Assembly (NCBI RefSeq): GCF_030162935.1
Contig: NZ_JASAUZ010000012.1
Span: 1 to 64,000 of the forward strand
From: Comamonas halotolerans
GTDB taxonomy: Bacteria; Pseudomonadota; Gammaproteobacteria; Burkholderiales; Burkholderiaceae_C
Direction of reading: 5' to 3'
DNA: 64,000 nt
Shown here: one piece after another, positions 1 through 10,300 of the stretch
How positions within the stretch are numbered: the stretch's first letter is position 1
Layout: every line of letters begins with the position of its first letter
Position numbers and translations under genes: made by a program
The notes under the pieces: generated by a model
What the model was told of the DNA's origin: nothing
The model's database searches: none
The model's input: only the letters and a program-made list of their open reading frames with translations

Positions 1-450
1 CTGCAGCCAAAGGTGGTGTGCGCAAGTAATGCTTGAGCGAGAGACTGCTCTCCATGGAATCTTGTATGCGCTGCAAACAGTCATTGCGTGGAAGAGTTAG
101 CTTCAAGCGTTGGTCTACGACAGTGGCATGGCATGCTTGCGACGTCTACGCAACTGGAGTGCTGCAAAAGTTTGGGCGCAACTATAGCAAGCCATGCTTG
201 TGCGCCTTCGTGAGCATGACCAGATTGGTTGGAGCTTAGCCTGCATTGATGGCTCATTGTTAACAAGGCACCGGGGAGCTAGGAAGCAGGCTCCAACCTC
301 ACTGACAAAGGCAAGCTAGGCTCTCCAGCGCCAACTCATCGGAGATGCATTCGAGCGGTGCTGAGAACATGCAGGGTGCTACAGCCAACTTGGCAATGCA
401 AGTTTGGCTTTATCCAGATTGGCTGCAGCAATCATCTGCGCACGCTTCTT
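1..450 (+). pseudogene. Decayed IS5-family transposase remnant
   Basis: Read in the frame that starts at base 11, then in the neighbouring frame after about base 258, the sequence gives broken pieces of an IS5-type DDE transposase: GILYALQTVIAWK, RLRNWSAAKVWAQL, RLREHDQIGWSLACIDGSLL, then KAPGS and GSNLTDKGKLGS. These match in order the usual family blocks: the 'LRTGxxWxxLP' helix, the 'WxxxDGS' block holding the first catalytic Asp, and 'GPNPTDRGKxG'. There are several in-frame stops (for example in 'AWKS*LQ' and 'AQL*QAM') and at least one frameshift, so no active enzyme can be made. The 5' part lies outside the window and no terminal inverted repeat is visible. The limits are approximate, because similarity fades after about base 330. 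Confidence 0.65.
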
Positions 451-472
451 TGATAAGCCGTGTCAGCGACTC

Positions 473-979
473 TTAGTGGCCGTGACCATGTGCAGCGGGC
501 ATGACATGCCCTGGCTGCACTGCGGCGGGAGCCACGCGCTTGACAGGAACTTGCAAGTGCAGGCGCGATATTTCACCTTTGGCATCTTTGAACACCAAGG
601 TCACAGGAACTTGCGTTCCGTCTTGCAGCGGAGCTTTCAACTGCTGAAACATCAGGTGGTAGCCACCGGGTTTGAGTTCCACTTTCTGGCCTTCAGGCAG
701 ATCCAGACCGTCGATCTGGCGCATGCGCATCACATCGCCTTCCATCTTCATTTCATGGATCTCGCCGGACTCGGCAACCGGTGTTTCCACCCCAACCAAA
801 CGCAGTGGCTCCTTGGCTGTCAAGTTCATGAAAGCGCCCGAAGCTTGCTGCCCTTGCACGCTGGCACGTGCCCACACGTTGTCTGCCTGCACATGAGCGG
901 CATCAGGATGCGCCCATGCAGGCACAGCAAAACAAGCGCTCAGCAGCGCACACGACAGCCAGTTTGTTGTCTTCAACAT
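473..979 (-). CDS. PCuAC-type periplasmic copper(I) chaperone
   Basis: Secreted copper-binding protein of the PCuAC (DUF461) family, which hands Cu(I) to cytochrome oxidase assembly or buffers periplasmic copper. The 168-residue product has a signal peptide ending near AWA (residues 21-23) and a cupredoxin-like body. The family ligand signature H-x10-M-x21-H-x-M fits exactly: H75, M86, H108 and M110. A His-rich tail (AAHGHGH) could add metal sites. I chose the ATG at 979 over the GTG one codon upstream; a weak GAAAGAA lies about 10 bases before it. The adjacent DUF2946 gene, on the same strand upstream, is also often found among copper genes. Family assignment is firm; the physiological partner is inferred. 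Confidence 0.88.
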   Translation of the reverse strand: MLKTTNWLSCALLSACFAVPAWAHPDAAHVQADNVWARASVQGQQASGAFMNLTAKEPLRLVGVETPVAESGEIHEMKMEGDVMRMRQIDGLDLPEGQKVELKPGGYHLMFQQLKAPLQDGTQVPVTLVFKDAKGEISRLHLQVPVKRVAPAAVQPGHVMPAAHGHGH

Positions 980-1051
980 CACAAAATTCTTTCAACAGGA
1001 AGCATGAACAGCAGACCCACATGCACTGTTGCAGGTGTTTCTGCCCTTGTT

Positions 1052-1450
1052 TCAAAAAAGATGTGATGTGACCGGAGGCCCCCGTGCGGGTGGCCAATGC
1101 TGCGCATGGCTTGCCTGGGCCAGCACTACCTGCGCAGGGGGAGGCTGAGGCGGCAATGCTTGCACAGCTACCGAGCCTTCCGCAGGCGGAGGAGCCAGCA
1201 ATGGCAGGCACAACGGACAGTCGATCAGATGATGCAGGCCTTCACCATCATCGGATGAGCCCTCTGCAACAGGGCTGGGCACCCATTGCTCAACGCCATG
1301 CACGGAGCACAGGCGCTCCATACTTTGCGCCTGCATATGCGCACGGGCCATCGGCGCCCAGATCCCTGCAGCCACCACGCACAGCCACAGCACCAGAACG
1401 CCAGTAATGGCGCGGCGCGAAAGCGATGAGGTGGACGCGTTTAACTGCAT
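1052..1450 (-). CDS. DUF2946-like small secreted/membrane protein
   Basis: About 132 residues. It has one hydrophobic N-terminal segment (VLVLWLCVVAAGIWAP) that may be a signal or anchor, followed by a proline- and alanine-rich region with a CPLC motif (IDCPLCLPLL). This layout is typical of DUF2946 proteins, short proteobacterial proteins often found with copper-handling or TonB-receptor genes and without known biochemistry. The pair of cysteines could bind a metal, but that is inference. The start is uncertain: ATG codons at 1498, 1459 and 1450 share the frame, and none has a clear ribosome binding site. I use 1450, which places the hydrophobic segment near the N-terminus. It lies 72 bases upstream of the PCuAC gene on the same strand and is probably co-transcribed with it. 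Confidence 0.6.
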   Translation of the reverse strand: MQLNASTSSLSRRAITGVLVLWLCVVAAGIWAPMARAHMQAQSMERLCSVHGVEQWVPSPVAEGSSDDGEGLHHLIDCPLCLPLLAPPPAEGSVAVQALPPQPPPAQVVLAQASHAQHWPPARGPPVTSHLF

Positions 1451-1554
1451 GGCAGACATTCTAGGCAGGCACATGTCAAACCGTGTAGCTGTGTCCAATT
1501 TTTTTAGGCAAACATGCGTAAGAGCCCATGCTGCTGACGCTAGAGGATCCTATT

Positions 1555-3636
1555 TCAGGAATGCAATTGCCCTTCGAGAAAACGCATCAAACCACTCGCC
1601 CGTTTGGTTGGGCTGGCAATGGCTGCGGACAGCAAGCCCGGGCGTTCAGCCATCAAGGTGAAGTGTGAGCGTGCCCGCGTAATACCGGTGTAGACCAACT
1701 CTCTGCCGAGCACACCTCCTGCCTGTGCAGATAGCACCAAGGCCGTGTGCTCAAACTCCGAACCCTGGCTTTTATGCACCGTCATGGCAAACGCCGTTTC
1801 CACATGGGCCAGGCGTGCAACACTCACCGAACGCATCTCGTCACCTTGCAAGAAGTACACGCGTAAAGGATGACCTGCCGCAGCGCTGGGCAAAGCCATG
1901 CCGATGTCTCCATTGAACACCCCCAGAGCAGCGTCATTGCGCATCACCATCACGGGCCGGCCGGCATACCATTCGCCATCCGGTGCAAGCACGCCTTGGG
2001 CACGCAAGGCTGCCACCACGGCCTGGTTGAGACCGGAAACGCCCCAAGCGCCTTCACGCACAGCGCACAGCAAACGAAAGCGGTCAAAAGCATGCAATAC
2101 CTCACGCACCCAGGCATCGTGTGCCTCAGACAGATCGTCGCGAGTCTTGATCTGGCTCCAGCGCTGTAAAGCCTGAACATAAGCGCCATAACCAGGCGCA
2201 GTGCCACGTCCATAGAGCGCCAACCCGTGCAGTGCAGGCAAGCGTCCATCCTGGCGCAAGGCAATACGGGCGTGTTCACCATGCTGCGCCACATCCACCT
2301 GCAGCACATCCAGGCTTTGCGCAACATCACCAACATTGACAGCGGTGGCCAAGGCCGCAATCGGTCCATCAAAACGACGACTGGCGCGTAGCATCACAGT
2401 GTGCTGCGCCAAGGCAGGCACATTACCTGATGCGTGAAATCCCACGGGTATGCGCTCACCCGACACGCGCTCCACAAACGCCACGGTTTCCTTGGAATAA
2501 CGCCCGGCCTGCGCATCGCGACACAGGTCACCCAACACGGCCCCCGCCTCGACCGAGGCCAACTGGTCCTTGTCCCCTAGCAAAATCAAGCGTGCATGCG
2601 GTGGCAAGGCTTCCAGCAAGGCCGACATCATTTCGAGGTGCACCATGGAGGCCTCATCGACAATCAGCACATCCACGTCGAGTGGACGTCCTGCGTGATA
2701 GCCCCAGTGCCGCGTTCCAGGTCGTGCTCCCAGCAAGGAATGCAGGGTGCGTGCAGCTCCCACACGTTGCACCAGTGCAGGCAGATCCAAGGCGTCTCCC
2801 ACACTGGCTTGCAGGTCTTGCAAGGCAGTTTCGATGGATTGTTTCAGCCGAGCGGCAGCCTTTCCTGTGGGGGCAGCGAGCGCCACGCGCAGCTGTTCGG
2901 CGTCCGGCGTCGTGGCAAACAACAAGGCCAGCAAACGTGCGGCGGTATAGGTTTTACCGGTTCCAGGGCCACCCGTAATCACGGAGAAGCGTCCTCGCAA
3001 AGCCAGTGCGCACGCCACTTTTTGCCAGTTGCATGCTTCAGATGCGGAAGGGAAGAATCGATCCAGCCATTGGCGTGCACCAGATTCATCCAGCGATACG
3101 CTTTGTGCGGCGCTACGCTGCAGAATATGCGCAGCCACCGTGCGCTCATGGTCCCAGTAGCGCCGAAGATACAGCAAGGGTTGCGTGCCCTTTGCCGCAG
3201 CCAGCACCAGCGGTTGAGCATGATCGGCCTGCTGCCCCACCACTCTGACCAGGGTGCTGGCTTGCAGCGCCTGCAACCAGTCCAGCATACCCTCCGGCAG
3301 TTGTGCCCACAAAGTGCGCAATGCTGGCTGCTCCTGTGCTTCCCAGCCCAGCACCGCATTGGGGTCGAGTACCAGATCAGCCAGTGGCAGACAACTGTGC
3401 CCACGCCCTTCCATGTGAGCCAGCATGGCGGCAGCTACCAAGACGCATGGAGCCAAGCACTCATCCTGCTCATGCAACCAGACAGCCAGCGCCACATCCA
3501 GTCGGCGCAACATGCCCACATCGGCCCACTGCCGCAACAGCTCCAGCACGGCTTGCGCAGTCGTTCCTTGCGGCTGCTGCGCCGCAGCAGCAAACAAATC
3601 CATGGTGGCGGTATCCACACTGCGTTTGCGAATCAT
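1555..3636 (-). CDS. recD: RecBCD exonuclease V, alpha subunit RecD
   Basis: The 5'-3' SF1B helicase of the RecBCD double-strand-break repair complex. The 693-residue product has the Walker A motif GGPGTGKT at residues 222-229, a DEAS Walker B (IVDEASMVHLEM), and the late helicase motif VHKSQGSEFE before the C-terminal YTGITRAR block. Length is somewhat above the E. coli protein (608). The start codon overlaps the recB stop as ATGA (3633-3636), so translation is probably coupled and the subunits are made in a fixed ratio. It is the last gene of recC-recB-recD. Assignment is secure from motifs and context. Confidence 0.96.
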   Translation of the reverse strand: MIRKRSVDTATMDLFAAAAQQPQGTTAQAVLELLRQWADVGMLRRLDVALAVWLHEQDECLAPCVLVAAAMLAHMEGRGHSCLPLADLVLDPNAVLGWEAQEQPALRTLWAQLPEGMLDWLQALQASTLVRVVGQQADHAQPLVLAAAKGTQPLLYLRRYWDHERTVAAHILQRSAAQSVSLDESGARQWLDRFFPSASEACNWQKVACALALRGRFSVITGGPGTGKTYTAARLLALLFATTPDAEQLRVALAAPTGKAAARLKQSIETALQDLQASVGDALDLPALVQRVGAARTLHSLLGARPGTRHWGYHAGRPLDVDVLIVDEASMVHLEMMSALLEALPPHARLILLGDKDQLASVEAGAVLGDLCRDAQAGRYSKETVAFVERVSGERIPVGFHASGNVPALAQHTVMLRASRRFDGPIAALATAVNVGDVAQSLDVLQVDVAQHGEHARIALRQDGRLPALHGLALYGRGTAPGYGAYVQALQRWSQIKTRDDLSEAHDAWVREVLHAFDRFRLLCAVREGAWGVSGLNQAVVAALRAQGVLAPDGEWYAGRPVMVMRNDAALGVFNGDIGMALPSAAAGHPLRVYFLQGDEMRSVSVARLAHVETAFAMTVHKSQGSEFEHTALVLSAQAGGVLGRELVYTGITRARSHFTLMAERPGLLSAAIASPTKRASGLMRFLEGQLHS

Positions 3637-6600
3637 GCGCCCACCTCTTCCAACAACGCTTCCAACGCTTCGAGCATGGGCAACACCGGGGGCACCACAT
3701 GCACGGCTTGCGCCGGCCCATCCAGCCCTCGCAAAAAGTAATACAACGCGCCACCCAGTTGCTGCGCAGGGTGGTAATCCATGCCCAAACGTGTTTTCAG
3801 CAAACGATGCAAAGCCAACATATACAGCGCAGCCTGCACGTCATAGCGGTGCTGCAGCATGGCTTGAGTCAAGGCCGCATCGGTATAGGCTGCCGCTTCA
3901 AACCCCAGGTGGTTGGTTTTGTAGTCCATCACCCAGTAGCGCCCTTCATGCAGGAACACCAGGTCGGCAAAGCCCATCAACATGCCATGCAGACTGCGCT
4001 GGGGCAAGGCAGGGCGAGACTGCCCGGGCAGGATGAATTCGTGGCACACCGCATCCACGCGCTCGGCGGACAATTTCGCCAGCGGTAGCCAGAACTCCAT
4101 CTCTGGAAGGCGTGTGGCAATCTGGCTCAAGTTGCAGCCCAATACAGGCAAGCGGTGTTGCACCACGGCCGTCATCCAAGTCAGCACATCCTGGGCTTCC
4201 GCCCCCCTGCCTGCGCGCTCACAGCGGCGGATCAAACGCTGCGCCAGCAGGCTCTCTCCACCCGACTCCAAGGCAAAATCTTCCCCTTCCAGCCATTCAA
4301 GTTGGTCGTGAATAAAGTTGCCCACCAACTCGCCACGCTTGAAGCGGTGCCACACCGCAGCGTCCGGGGCTGCTTTCACCAGGCTGGGTTTGGCCGGCAA
4401 TGCTTCTTCCGCCAAGCGCTCATCATCGGCCGGGCGCATGGCAGCCACCGGAAGCACTGCTGCCGTGCGGCTACCCGCTCCTCGCACCAGTGCCGTAAAG
4501 CTGCCAATGCCCCAGCTGCGATCAAACACGCCGTCATAGGTGGGCAAGGCATGCAAAGGTGTGGTCTGCTCACTGCTTTGCAGCCAGGTGCTGGCTACTG
4601 GCAATGCCAGACGCTGCACCACCATGTCGCCACTGCGCTGCGCCAAGTTTTGCAATGCATCCCACCAAGCACGGGCATCTCCGGGCTCACCACCATTGAG
4701 CAAATAGCCACTGGCACCTTGGTGATTCACGCAGTTTTTGCTATTGCCTTTGCGCAACGCGCCAAGGCCCAGCCAGAGGCAATGGCGCGGGCGCGTCAAT
4801 GCCACATAAAAAAGCCGCAAATCCTCGCGAAGGCGTTCCGTATCAGCCTGTGCCAACTGCTCCGCACTGGGAGCCAGTTCGAGGCGCTTGCAACCATCGT
4901 CTTGCGGCACGCGCACCAGCGCATCGTTGTAGGTACGGAAGTCGGCTGCAAAAGGCAGAAACACCACCGGGTATTCCAGGCCTTTGCTTTTGTGCACCGT
5001 CACAATCTTGACCAGATCCGCATCGCTTTCCAGTCGTACCACCTGCTCTTCCGCCCCTTTACCGGGTTCTTCGATCTGTGTGGTCAACCAGCGAATCAGG
5101 GCCTGCTCACCTTCCAGGGTGGCGCTGGCGTTTTGCAGTAGCTCGGCCAGATGCAGGTAATTGGTCAGCCGCCGCTCGCCGCCCACTTGCGCCAGCCAGC
5201 GCGCTGGCAGTTGCATGCGGTGCAGGGTCTGGCGGAGCATGGCCAGCACGCCCTGGCGCTGCCACACGCCATGCAATTGCCGCATTTGTTCGCCATAGGC
5301 ATCAAAGGCTTCGTCATTGCTCGCCAGCCATGCCAGCTCGTCCAGGCTCAAACCAATCAAACGTGTGGCCAGCCCCGCACGCACCGCGCGCACATCCAGA
5401 GGTGCTGCCACAGCGCACAGCCATAACAGCAGGTCTTGTGCCTCATCGCTGCTGAACACCGACTCCTGGTCTGACAGATACACCGAAGCCACGCCCCGGC
5501 GCTGCAACTGCTGGCGCACCGCCGCCGCTTCACGCCCCGTGCGCACCAGCACCGCCATATCGCTGGGCCGGATGCGCTGCAGCGGCTGCCCGGGCTGGGC
5601 AAAGCCCACTTGCGCATCGTTGAGCCACTGCACGATCTGCTGTGCGCACGCAGCCGCCATGTGCCGACGCAGCTCTTCACTGCTCACCGGCTCCCCTTTG
5701 TCGTCGTGCCACAGCACCTGCATGGCAGGCACAGCAACTCCATGGCTATGCAATTGCTCTTTGCGCCCGTTGGCGCTGACCGGGTCAAATGGCAGGGGGT
5801 TGTAAGGTTCACCATCCGCCCATGTGCGGAACATGAACGCAGCCTGCCCCGAGCGCTCTTCGGCCTGCGCAAACCACTGATTCACGGCCTGCACCACACT
5901 CTGCGTGGAGCGAAAGTTCACGTCCAGCACATAGTGGCGCCCCTCGGTTGCCTGACGGGCGCGCAGATAGCTGTAGATGTCGGCACCGCGAAAGCCGTAA
6001 ATGGACTGTTTGGGATCGCCAATCAACAGCAGGGCACTGTTGGGGTTGTTGTCCACCGTGCGGTAAATGCGGTCAAACAGGCGGTATTGCAGCGGCGAAG
6101 TGTCCTGAAACTCATCAATCAGTGCCACCGGATATTGCGCCAGGATACTGCTGCGCAAATTGGCGCCGTTTTCACCAGCCAAGGCGGCATCCAGACGCTG
6201 CAGCATATCGGCGAAGCCGAAGGTGCCCGCCTGGCGCTTGAGCCATTGCAAGCGTGCCTGCACCTGCGCTGCGGCATGCAGGCGGATGGCCACTGCGGGT
6301 TCTGGCAATTGCGCCATATCCACCAACAACTGCTGCAATTGCGTAAATGTTTCCGGCAACAGCACATCCAAGGTGGAGCCTTTGCAAGCCTCGGCCATGC
6401 CTTCAGGGCTCAGGCGCTTGCGCGCCGCATCGGTCAGCGCCAAAGGCGTGTGCAAGGGATCCTGGGCCCAGGCTTTCAGCGTGGACAGCCATCCGGTATA
6501 GCGCGCTGGTTGCAGCTTTCGCTTGTCCCACAGATAGGCCTGACCATCCAACTGCGCATCCAGCCAATGCTGCAGATGCTCGGCTTTTTCCGACCAGCCC

Positions 6601-7316
6601 TGTGCCAATTCTTGCAAGGCCTGTGCATGGGCTTGCTGGGCACGCTCCACGCATTGCGCCAGTGTGCCGGTTGCGTGCACGGCATCCACAGCGTCCTGGC
6701 TGAGCGCCTGCATATCGCCCACCAGTTCCTGCACGCTGCGCCACACATTCAGCACCACCTCCAGCTGTGAACCATTCAAGGGATAGCACTGCTGGCGCCA
6801 GTAGTCATGCGCGGCATCCATCAGCCGCTGGCTTTCATCGCTCTCCAGCTCCTCCTCAAAAAGATTGCCGCTATCGAACGCGTGTTCACGCAGCATACGC
6901 TGGCACCAGGCATCAATGGTGAAGATGGCCGCGTCGTCCATGCTTTCCGCGGCCATAGCCAGCCGCCATGCGGCTTGCTCGCGCTGTTCGCCCTCGGGGT
7001 AACTGTCGATGAGCGCCTGCAAAAACGCATCGTGCGTTGCGACAGGCTGCTGACCGCGAAAACACGCCACGGCATCTACCAGCCGTGCGCGAATGCGATC
7101 CGACAACTCGCGCGTGGCCGCGCGCGTGAACGTCATCACCAAAATATCAGGTGGCAGCAGCGGCTGGGTAAAGCCCTGCTCCCCGCCATGCCCCAGCACC
7201 AAACGCAGATACAGCGCGGCAATCGTCCAGGTCTTGCCCGTGCCCGCACTGGCCTCAATCAAGCGGCTGCCGTGCAAGGGAAAGCTTGCTGCATCCAGAA
7301 TGTGGCGTGCGCTCAT
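3633..7316 (-). CDS. recB: RecBCD exonuclease V, beta subunit RecB
   Basis: 3'-5' helicase and the only nuclease of RecBCD; it unwinds and degrades DNA ends, then loads RecA after Chi recognition. From the ATG at 7316 the product is 1227 residues. It shows Walker A ASAGTGKT near residue 22, UvrD-type motifs including DEFQDTSPLQYRLFD, GDPKQSIYGFRGAD and TVHKSKGLEYPVVF, and near the C-terminus the nuclease block FADLVF...YWVMDYKTNHLG, whose D and K (MDYK) are the metal-dependent catalytic residues. An upstream in-frame ATG at 7376 is rejected, because the 7316 ATG overlaps the recC stop as ATGA, exactly as at the recB/recD junction. Confidence 0.97.
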   Translation of the reverse strand: MSARHILDAASFPLHGSRLIEASAGTGKTWTIAALYLRLVLGHGGEQGFTQPLLPPDILVMTFTRAATRELSDRIRARLVDAVACFRGQQPVATHDAFLQALIDSYPEGEQREQAAWRLAMAAESMDDAAIFTIDAWCQRMLREHAFDSGNLFEEELESDESQRLMDAAHDYWRQQCYPLNGSQLEVVLNVWRSVQELVGDMQALSQDAVDAVHATGTLAQCVERAQQAHAQALQELAQGWSEKAEHLQHWLDAQLDGQAYLWDKRKLQPARYTGWLSTLKAWAQDPLHTPLALTDAARKRLSPEGMAEACKGSTLDVLLPETFTQLQQLLVDMAQLPEPAVAIRLHAAAQVQARLQWLKRQAGTFGFADMLQRLDAALAGENGANLRSSILAQYPVALIDEFQDTSPLQYRLFDRIYRTVDNNPNSALLLIGDPKQSIYGFRGADIYSYLRARQATEGRHYVLDVNFRSTQSVVQAVNQWFAQAEERSGQAAFMFRTWADGEPYNPLPFDPVSANGRKEQLHSHGVAVPAMQVLWHDDKGEPVSSEELRRHMAAACAQQIVQWLNDAQVGFAQPGQPLQRIRPSDMAVLVRTGREAAAVRQQLQRRGVASVYLSDQESVFSSDEAQDLLLWLCAVAAPLDVRAVRAGLATRLIGLSLDELAWLASNDEAFDAYGEQMRQLHGVWQRQGVLAMLRQTLHRMQLPARWLAQVGGERRLTNYLHLAELLQNASATLEGEQALIRWLTTQIEEPGKGAEEQVVRLESDADLVKIVTVHKSKGLEYPVVFLPFAADFRTYNDALVRVPQDDGCKRLELAPSAEQLAQADTERLREDLRLFYVALTRPRHCLWLGLGALRKGNSKNCVNHQGASGYLLNGGEPGDARAWWDALQNLAQRSGDMVVQRLALPVASTWLQSSEQTTPLHALPTYDGVFDRSWGIGSFTALVRGAGSRTAAVLPVAAMRPADDERLAEEALPAKPSLVKAAPDAAVWHRFKRGELVGNFIHDQLEWLEGEDFALESGGESLLAQRLIRRCERAGRGAEAQDVLTWMTAVVQHRLPVLGCNLSQIATRLPEMEFWLPLAKLSAERVDAVCHEFILPGQSRPALPQRSLHGMLMGFADLVFLHEGRYWVMDYKTNHLGFEAAAYTDAALTQAMLQHRYDVQAALYMLALHRLLKTRLGMDYHPAQQLGGALYYFLRGLDGPAQAVHVVPPVLPMLEALEALLEEVGA

Positions 7317-10300
7317 GCTGCACCTCTCTGGTCTTGGTGCACATGCCACTCCACCACGGCCACACTGCTGCCACACCAGGCATGCATGGGTAAGTAGACC
7401 TGCTGAGCCAGAGCCTCCAACTGACCATCTGCGGCCAGCGAGTCATAGTCCGGAAACAGGCGCTGCCAACTCATGTCTTCACACTCTCCGCGGTGCTTGT
7501 AACCGCCTTCGTAAGCCGCAGCGGCGCCCAGCGCATCGCCCATCGCCAAAGCCAGTCCTGTTTTGAACGGCAAGGGCAAAGGCTGTTGCAGGCCTTGCAG
7601 CCACAGTGCCAGCAACGCCTGCAATGCCGCGCGCGCCTCGTCGGCATCCATTGCCTGCACATGCAGGCAGGCATCACGCCCCACCACCATACCTTGCACT
7701 TCCACACCGCAGGCGGCAGCCACCAGACTGCGCACATACACTGGCAGCAAGCGATCTCGCCGGGGCTGGCGTTTGGCATCCAGCACATCGCGCGGATCCA
7801 TCAATACCCAGACTGGCAACACGGCAGGCGCCTGCTGTGCAGGCAGCCACAAGGGCTCCAGCCAGTCTTCCAAGACAACACCCGCGTGCGAGAAGTGCAA
7901 ACGCTCACGCGCTGCTGGCTCGGGGTAATCTGCCCGCAATTGCATCCATGCCCGCAATCCTGGCAGCAAAGTGGCTTGCAACTGTTGCGCCTCGCGTTGA
8001 CCCAACCCCGCCAGAGGCAGGCGTCCAGCACGCTGCAGGCTGTGAATACGTCTTTGCAGCAGTTGCGCCATCGCATCACCATCGTGCTGCAGCCCCTGTG
8101 CCGTCTGCTGCTCCCAGTCTGCCGCGCATTGCTGCTGTAGTGTCTGCACCAGCCCATAGGCTTGAAGACCATCAAGCTGGAACACCTCGTCGTCTTCCAC
8201 TACACTTTCTTCAACTTCAAAGTGCACATTCAAACGCTGGCGAAAAAATGCCTTCACCGGATGACGCACAAACGCCGTCAGCTGCGCCACATTCAGTGGC
8301 ACCTGGGCATCGGGCACAAAAGTGCCCATTTCCGGCACTGCTGCTTTGCTGTCAGCCTGTTGAGCATGTGCAGCACGCCATTCGCTGGCATAGGTGGTGA
8401 GTACGGCGCCCTCTTCAAAATAGCTTCGGCTGAAAGGCTGCAAAGGATGGTGCCAAGTGCGCTCTTGCAACAGGTCTTGCGTTCCACGCCAGCCGTCGGC
8501 CAGATATTCGCGCAATTGCGAAACCAATACCGACGCAGGCTGCGTGCTGTTATCGCGCACATGGTGACCGGCCCAACTGATGTAGAGCGTGCGCCTTGCC
8601 GACAACACAGCCTCCAGCATGAGCTGGCGATCATGATCACGCCGCGCGCGGTCACCGGGGCGGTACTGGCCGCTTTGCTGCATCAGGTCAAAATCATTGC
8701 GCGTGGCTCGGCGCGGGTAGTCCCCATCGTTCATGCCCAGCAGACAAACCACTTCAAACGGAATCGCACGCATGGGCATGGGCGTGGCGAAAGTCACACC
8801 CCCGGCTCGAAACCGCTGCTCCAGTGAAGGCTGTTCCAGCGCCTGTAGCCAAGCCTCCTGGGCAACCGCCAAAGGAATGGGCAAAGTGTACGCAGCCTGG
8901 TCGCAGGCCTCCTGCCAGCGTGACAAAGACTGCTCCAGGCCATCCAGCAACGCTTGCTCCACATCATCCTGCGGATCAAACATATCCTGCGCGAGCTGGC
9001 GCAAGCGCTGAGCCCAGACATCAGGGGCTGCATCCTGCAAGGCCTCGTTCCACCAGCGCATCAAGCGCTCCAGCACTGCGGCCAGCACACCGGCCAGCTC
9101 GGCATCCAGGCCTCCCACCTCGTCATAAGGCTCTATCTCGCCCCATGCTGCGGGCTGCTGCACACCATCGGTACTTTGCATGCTGCGAGCACCGTTGGCA
9201 TAACCCAGCAGCATGCGGCGCAGACCAAACCAGGCACTGTTGTGCTCCCCACAGGCTTGCAACCCCAAACTTCCGCGTTGCGCAGCATTCAATCCCCACC
9301 GAATTCCCGCCCCTGCCATCCACTGCGTCAGCTGTGGCACGTCTTCAGCGGCCAGGCCAAAGCGTGCAGCCACAGCGGGCACATCAAACAGATCGCACAG
9401 CTCGCTCAACCGGCAACGCTGCTGAGGCAGACGCAACAGCCATTGCAACGCCACCACCATGGGACTGGAGGCACGGGCGCTCAGATCTGCTATGTCAAAA
9501 GGAATGAAGCGCGCATCCGTGCGGCCATACTGGCCAAAAACCGCACGAATCGATGGCGCAGCCTTCTGGATATCGGGCAGCATGACAATCACATCACGCG
9601 GCTGCAAAGGCGCTTGCCCATCCACAGGCGGCTGCGCCAGCATGTCCAGCAACTGGTCATGCAGCACCTCCAGTTCACGCACCAGGCTGTGGGCGCTGTG
9701 AAACACGATGGAGCGGTCTGACGCAGGAATGCTGTGCCCGGCCTGGCTAGCCTTGGGGTGCTCGCTCAGCGGCAGCAGATCGCGCATGCTGCGCTGCACC
9801 TGCTGCAGCAGGCTGCCGGCATCCGCTGGCGCATCGTCAAACAAATCCACGCGCGGCCAGACCGTTGGATTAGCGGTTTCCACCGTGGTATCGAACTCAT
9901 CGAGCAGCCGCACATAGTCACGGCTTTGACGGCCCCAGGCCGCCAGCAACGGGTGCGCATGGGCGTGCATGGACGCAAGCGGAACAGCCGCCAGATCCTG
10001 CCCATTTTTCAGCGGCTGGCGACGGCGCTGCATTCGCAGCAGATCACGGCCATCAATCGCGTCCGCCCAGTGGTAACGGCAGGGGTTGGGCACTGCCAGC
10101 ACCACCTGGGTATGGCGCGCCAACGCATCCATGAAGCTCAGCATGGCCAGTGGCACATGGCTCAGGCCAAACAGCACCACCCGCCGCGGCACACTGATGG
10201 CGCCCGGCTCCAACTCGCGCAGGCGCTGCATGACCAGATCGCGTAATGCAGTGCGTGTGGCAGCTTTTTCAACTGCCGTCAGATCGGCAATCACCGCTCG

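Noticed and set aside
404-1066. A 220-codon plus-strand frame over the copper chaperone gene
   Set aside because: Shadow of the PCuAC gene on the other strand, whose signal peptide and exact metal-ligand spacing are convincing.
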